NCBI GenBank assembly: GCA_018240405.1
Contig: JAFEFW010000639.1
Span: 1 to 64,000 of the forward strand
From: Pseudomonadota bacterium
Lineage (GTDB): Bacteria > Pseudomonadota > Alphaproteobacteria > Acetobacterales > Acetobacteraceae
Length of the DNA stretch: 64,000 bases
Direction: 5' to 3'
The translations under genes were made by a program, and so were the position numbers. Of the stretch, positions 60,438-64,000 are shown piece after piece; the stretch's first letter is position 1, and each line of letters opens with the position of its first letter. The notes beneath the pieces were generated by a model that was not told where the DNA came from, searched no databases, and saw nothing but the letters and a program-made list of their open reading frames with translations.

Positions 60438-61676
60438 TCACTTTCGACGCTGGATCGCGCCTGCCTGCTGCAAGATCCTGAATGTGCCGCTGATGACCTG
60501 TTGGCCAAACTTGTCTTCACCTTCGGGCGGCTGGCTATTGGTGAAGGCTGTGATCACCAGGTCGTATTGTGGCCAGAAGACGAAGAACGCCCTGAACCCG
60601 AGCGTTTCGCCCTCATAGAACCAGAACGCTTCGCCGGTAGCCGGGTCGTACAGCCGGCCGAGGTCCAGGCCGAAGCCTGCGGGATCGTCCGCGCTGACGT
60701 CGCCGATCGGCTTGCCGGTCTTGCGCGAGACCAGCGTCTGCATTTCATCAAGCTGTTTCTGCGGCAGCACCTTGCCGCTGAACAGCGCGCGTATCCACCG
60801 TTCGAGGTCACCCGGCGAGGCAATAATCGCACCAGCGGGGCCGGCCCAGGACAGGTTCTCCCGGCTCACATCCTTGCCGATCAGCGGGCCGAGCGTCGGC
60901 TTGCTGCAAGGCTTCGGCTGGTATTCCAGGCAGGCCTGGTTCTGATACAGGCCGCGCGGTACGCGTGCCAGCACCGCCTCGGGATAGGCGCCGCGGGCGT
61001 AGTACGTGTCCTGCAGGTTCAGCGGGCGCAGCAGTTTCGCCTGCAGCACGTCCTGGAAGGGTTGCTGCGTCGCGGCCTCGATGATCATTGCCGCGAGGAT
61101 GTTGTTGGTGTTGGAATAGAACCAGCCGGTGGGAAGCGGGAATTTCTGGCCGTTGCCGGGGTCGACCGCCGCGACGAGGTCGGACAGCGCGAATTGGTGG
61201 TTCAGCTCGGTTGCGACGATCGTGCCGATCGAGACCGTTTCAGAATAGGTTGGAATTGGTGCGGTCATGTTCAGCAGGGAGCGGATCGTCACGTTACTCC
61301 ACGCGGTGTATTGCGGCAGCCACTGTCCGAGTGTCTGGTCGATGTTGAGGATGCCGTCCGCCTCGAGACGCAGGATCAGCGCGGCGGTAAAATGTTTCGT
61401 GTTGCTGCCGATCTGAAACAGCGTCCGCGGCCCGATTGGGCGGGACGGCTGCCGTCCATCGGTCCCGCTGAACAGCGCCATGACTGGCTTGCCGCTGCCG
61501 CGGTCGACGCGCAGCGCGATACCCGAGATGCCCTCGATCGCGGTGCGCTCTTTCACGTAGGTGTCGATCAGGCGCTGCAATTGTGCGGTCACGGCCTTGT
61601 CGTCCGCCCGCGCCGGTGCTGGTAGCACAGCGATGGCGCACCAGGCTGCAAGCACCATCCAAACCAGATATCGCAC
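60438..61676 (-). CDS. exported serine hydrolase, class C beta-lactamase/DD-peptidase-like
   Basis: 412-residue periplasmic penicillin-binding-fold hydrolase. Signal peptide VRYLVWMVLAAWCAIAVL then PAPARA, cleaved near ARA-D. Catalytic SxxK is SNTK (Ser91-Lys94) in LFQIGSNTKHFTA, the YxN motif is YSNTN, and EGETLGFRAFF may hold the third-motif equivalent (H/K-x-G is unclear). Members act as beta-lactamases, D-aminopeptidases or esterases. GTG 61676 chosen with AAGGA upstream; the frame extends to an ATG at 61721, but then the leader is too long. Confidence 0.88.
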   Translation of the reverse strand: MRYLVWMVLAAWCAIAVLPAPARADDKAVTAQLQRLIDTYVKERTAIEGISGIALRVDRGSGKPVMALFSGTDGRQPSRPIGPRTLFQIGSNTKHFTAALILRLEADGILNIDQTLGQWLPQYTAWSNVTIRSLLNMTAPIPTYSETVSIGTIVATELNHQFALSDLVAAVDPGNGQKFPLPTGWFYSNTNNILAAMIIEAATQQPFQDVLQAKLLRPLNLQDTYYARGAYPEAVLARVPRGLYQNQACLEYQPKPCSKPTLGPLIGKDVSRENLSWAGPAGAIIASPGDLERWIRALFSGKVLPQKQLDEMQTLVSRKTGKPIGDVSADDPAGFGLDLGRLYDPATGEAFWFYEGETLGFRAFFVFWPQYDLVITAFTNSQPPEGEDKFGQQVISGTFRILQQAGAIQRRK

Positions 61677-61744
61677 CGAGGATTCCTTCAGGCTGCCGCT
61701 CCGCTTGTATCGGGTACCCAAGGGAGCGGCAAACGCCTTCCGGT

Positions 61745-63040
61745 TCAGGCCGGAACGGAACTGTTCTTCCCGCCGTAGCGCCGCACCCGCAGATCGGCCT
61801 GTTCCTTGTGGCCGGCAAAGTTTTCAATGGCGCACAGGCGGGAACAGTATTCGCCGATCATCGCCGTCGCCTCGGGGCTGACCTCCTGATACGTCACCGT
61901 CTTCAGGAATTTTCCCACCCACAGCCCGCCGGTGTAGCGGGCGGCGCGCTTGGTCGGCAGCGTGTGGTTGGTGCCGATCACCTTGTCGCCGTAGGCAACG
62001 TTCGTTTCCTTGCCGAGGAACAGCGCGCCGTAATTGGTCATGCGGTCGAGGAACCAGCGCGGGTTCTTCGTCAGCACCTGCACATGTTCGCTGGCGATGC
62101 GGTCGGCTTCCGACAGCAGTTCCTCATCGGTATCGCAGAGGATCACCTGGCCGTAATCGCGCCACGCCACGCCGGCGATGTCCGCGGTCGGCAGCACCTT
62201 GAGTTGCCGGTCGATTTCCGCCTGGATGCCTTCTGCGATCCGTTTCGAGGTCGTCAGCAGCACGGCCGGTGACGTCGGCCCGTGCTCCGCCTGGCCCAGC
62301 AGGTCGGTGGCGCACATCTCTACGTCGGAGGTGTCGTCGGCGATATTCAGCGTCTCGGTCGGGCCGGCGAGGAGGTCGATGCCGACACGGCCAAACAGTT
62401 GCCTTTTCGCCTCCGCGACATAGGCGTTGCCGGGTCCGACCAGCATGTCCACCCCGGCGATCGTTTCGGTGCCGAGACCCATCGCCGCCACGGCCTGGAT
62501 GCCGCCCAGCAGATAGATCTCATCGGCGCCGCCCATGTGCATGGCGGCGACGGTGGCAGCCGGCGGCACGCCGTTCAGCGGCGGCGTGCAGGCGATCACG
62601 CGCTTCACACCCGCGACCTTCGCCGTCAGCACCGACATATGCGCGCTGGCCACCATGGGATAGCGCCCACCGGGCACATAGCAGCCGACGCTGTTGACCG
62701 GGATGTTCTTGTGGCCGAGGCGGATGCCCGGCAGCGTTTCGACTTCGATATCCTGCAGCGCGGCTTTCTGCGCCTCGGCGAAGCGGCGGATCTGCGCCTG
62801 CGCGAAGGCGATGTCGTCGATCACCTGTTGCGGCAAGGAGTCGATCAGCGCCTTGATCTCGTCCGCGCGGAGCCGGAACGATTCCGGCTCCCATTTGTCG
62901 AATTTCGCCGAAAGCTCCCGGACAGCGGCGTCGCCGCGCGCAGCGATGTCTTCCAGGATCGACTCCACCGTCTGGCGGACCTTGCGGTCGGCTTCGGTCT
63001 TCTCGGCTTCGGTGGCGCCTGCCTTCAGGACCTGGATCAT
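61745..63040 (-). CDS. histidinol-dehydrogenase-family protein (HisD-like; possibly sulfopropanediol dehydrogenase type)
   Basis: 431-residue NAD-dependent alcohol dehydrogenase of the HisD family. [63 protein letters not shown], the substrate segment [29 protein letters not shown] (broken here), [19 protein letters not shown] and [17 protein letters not shown]. True HisD has GPSE; here it is GPTE, and there are no his genes nearby, so a catabolic relative such as HpsN ((R)-2,3-dihydroxypropane-1-sulfonate dehydrogenase) is more likely. A flavin-reductase-like gene is next upstream. Confidence 0.85.
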   Translation of the reverse strand: MIQVLKAGATEAEKTEADRKVRQTVESILEDIAARGDAAVRELSAKFDKWEPESFRLRADEIKALIDSLPQQVIDDIAFAQAQIRRFAEAQKAALQDIEVETLPGIRLGHKNIPVNSVGCYVPGGRYPMVASAHMSVLTAKVAGVKRVIACTPPLNGVPPAATVAAMHMGGADEIYLLGGIQAVAAMGLGTETIAGVDMLVGPGNAYVAEAKRQLFGRVGIDLLAGPTETLNIADDTSDVEMCATDLLGQAEHGPTSPAVLLTTSKRIAEGIQAEIDRQLKVLPTADIAGVAWRDYGQVILCDTDEELLSEADRIASEHVQVLTKNPRWFLDRMTNYGALFLGKETNVAYGDKVIGTNHTLPTKRAARYTGGLWVGKFLKTVTYQEVSPEATAMIGEYCSRLCAIENFAGHKEQADLRVRRYGGKNSSVPA

Positions 63041-63094
63041 CGCCTGTTCCTCTGTTTGATGCCCGTGCGCGATCCTGCCGTCCGGCTGCTGGCC

Positions 63095-63751
63095 TCAGGC
63101 GACCGCTTGCGTGGGGCGATAGGCGGCCTCCGGGATTTGCGCAAGTTCGGAGCCGTGCACCTTGCCGGCGCGCAGGCCGTAGTAGTGCTGGAAGCTCATG
63201 ATCAGAGGGCGCCACTTGTCAGGGTCGATGCGGTCCGCTTCCCCATCCATCAGGATGTCGGTGGCGGCATGCACCTTCCGCACCGCGACGTGCAGCGCCA
63301 GGCTGCGGCCGCGCCAGAGTGGATCGCGCTCGCCGATCGGGTGCACCTCCTCCAGCGTCGCCTCCATCTGCACGGGGCACTCCAGTGCGCGCGGGGCGGC
63401 GACGGTCAGCGATGGCACCGGCGTCAGGCCGGCGGTGCCGAACTTGTCGGCGAGGTGGCGGTAGCCGCGGACGCGCTTGCCCTCCGGCACCGGATCGCTG
63501 CCGGTGGTGCGCGCGATGCGGTCGACCTGCGCCGCCATGCTGTCGTCCGGCAGGTTCAGCACGCATTCACCGGAGCGCAGCAGATTCTGCGTCGTCTTCG
63601 ACGCGGCGGCGAGGCCCAGCACGCAGCGCTGGCCGAGCCACCAGGCCGAGGACATGGGGGCGAGGTTTGGCGTGCCGTCGTGGTTGACGGTGCTGATCAG
63701 CACGACCGGTGTGCCGAAATACAGGATGGCGGGTTGAACGACCTGATGCAT
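63095..63751 (-). CDS. flavin-reductase-like FMN-binding protein
   Basis: 218-residue FMN-binding split-barrel protein. PAILYFGTPVVLISTVNHDG then TPNLAPMSSAWWLGQRCVLG match the flavin reductase-like domain, with TTQNLLRSGECVLNLPDDSMA following. Members reduce FMN or bind FMN as chaperones/oxidoreductases. It is upstream of the HisD-like gene on the same strand with a 54-bp gap and may be co-transcribed. Confidence 0.9.
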   Translation of the reverse strand: MHQVVQPAILYFGTPVVLISTVNHDGTPNLAPMSSAWWLGQRCVLGLAAASKTTQNLLRSGECVLNLPDDSMAAQVDRIARTTGSDPVPEGKRVRGYRHLADKFGTAGLTPVPSLTVAAPRALECPVQMEATLEEVHPIGERDPLWRGRSLALHVAVRKVHAATDILMDGEADRIDPDKWRPLIMSFQHYYGLRAGKVHGSELAQIPEAAYRPTQAVA

Positions 63752-63824
63752 GTGCGTGTCTCCTGATTGACACGCCGGCAGATAGGGCAGGGCGGCTGGG
63801 GGCGCCTTCCGCTCTGTGCGTTGG

Positions 63825-64000
63825 CTATTCGGCGGCGACGGCCTCTGCCTTGGCCGGTGTCACCGGAGCGGCCTTGCCGGCACGCAGCGCGAAGAAGGCG
63901 CCGGACAGCATCAGCGCCATGCCGACACCGTTCTCCCATTCCAGCTTTTCGCCGAACAGGAAGCTGCCTGTGACCACGGCGATGATCGGGGAGATAAAGG
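63825..64000 (-). CDS. EamA/DMT-family transporter, C-terminal end
   Basis: The window ends inside this gene; 57 C-terminal codons are seen before the TAG at 63825. The last helices read FISPIIAVVTGSFLFGEKLE and WENGVGMALMLSGAFFALRA, the usual end of EamA-type drug/metabolite transporters, followed by a short Ala/Lys tail. Same strand as the flavin-reductase-like gene. Confidence 0.8.
   Translation of the reverse strand, partial: FISPIIAVVTGSFLFGEKLEWENGVGMALMLSGAFFALRAGKAAPVTPAKAEAVAAE

Noticed and set aside
61745-63040. hisD of histidine biosynthesis
   Set aside because: No other his genes nearby and GPTE in place of GPSE; kept only as a HisD-family call.
62282-63766. 494-codon open frame on plus
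   Set aside because: Antisense to the HisD-like and flavin-reductase-like genes; crosses the boundary of both.
1-64000. tRNA/rRNA genes, CRISPR arrays, complete IS elements, prophage
   Set aside because: No cloverleaf-like T-loop motifs, regularly spaced repeats, transposase or integrase sequences were seen by eye; a tRNAscan, CRISPR-finder and ISfinder run would settle it.

Overview
High-GC alphaproteobacterial chromosome. The coding density, the trxA-helicase-prmA and rluA-asmA-ATP12 neighbourhoods, and the many amidohydrolases and peptide/opine-type ABC importers suggest Rhodospirillales/Acetobacteraceae. That placement is inference from gene content; no rRNA, tRNA, CRISPR array, complete insertion sequence or phage gene was seen.

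Layout. 0-5 kb: start of gpmI (minus, cut by the window edge), a secreted NTF2-like protein, an M20-family amidohydrolase and a BT1-like MFS transporter. 5-8.2 kb: a small secondary-metabolism-like group with an unusual cytochrome P450, a free-standing thioesterase and a TylF-like methyltransferase-fold protein. 8.2-15 kb: a catabolic block with a LysR regulator, two paralogous amidohydrolases, an aldo/keto reductase and an FAD-linked 2-hydroxyacid (D-lactate-type) dehydrogenase. 15-19 kb: a secreted small protein, HMG-CoA lyase, an MFS transporter, MgtC-like and NIPSNAP proteins. 19.4-28.2 kb: housekeeping operons on the minus strand (rluA-like, asmA, ATP12, acylphosphatase; then trxA, UvrD/PcrA helicase, a 70-aa protein, prmA). 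28.4-36.5 kb: enolase-superfamily enzyme, YgjP-like metalloprotease, PhoD-like phosphatase, two solute-binding proteins, AhpD-like protein, FmdB zinc ribbon and a DUF123 GIY-YIG protein.

36.7-48.4 kb holds two complete Dpp/Opp-type ABC importers. The first is arranged unusually: binding protein on minus, the two ATPases on plus, the two permeases on minus and convergent with the ATPases. The second is one co-directional minus-strand operon (dppB-dppC-binding protein-dppD-dppF). Directly upstream of the second, same strand and 122 bp away, is a 1940-aa dimodular NRPS (A-T-C-A-T-TE). Its first A-domain pocket reads as the canonical threonine code and the second as an Ile/Val-like code, so a Thr-(Ile/Val) dipeptide is predicted.

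The TE domain that ends the NRPS is closely and colinearly similar to the free-standing thioesterase 42 kb away beside the P450, including an atypical N-terminal strand. This suggests that the two loci are parts of one biosynthetic capability (NRPS, P450, second TE, methyltransferase-fold protein, peptide importer). It is the best candidate in the window for an undescribed system. 54.5-64 kb: PAP2 phosphatase, glycogen debranching enzyme GlgX, CsbD-like stress protein, SMP-30-like lactonase, metallophosphoesterase, class C beta-lactamase-like serine hydrolase, HisD-like dehydrogenase, flavin-reductase-like protein and the end of an EamA-type transporter.
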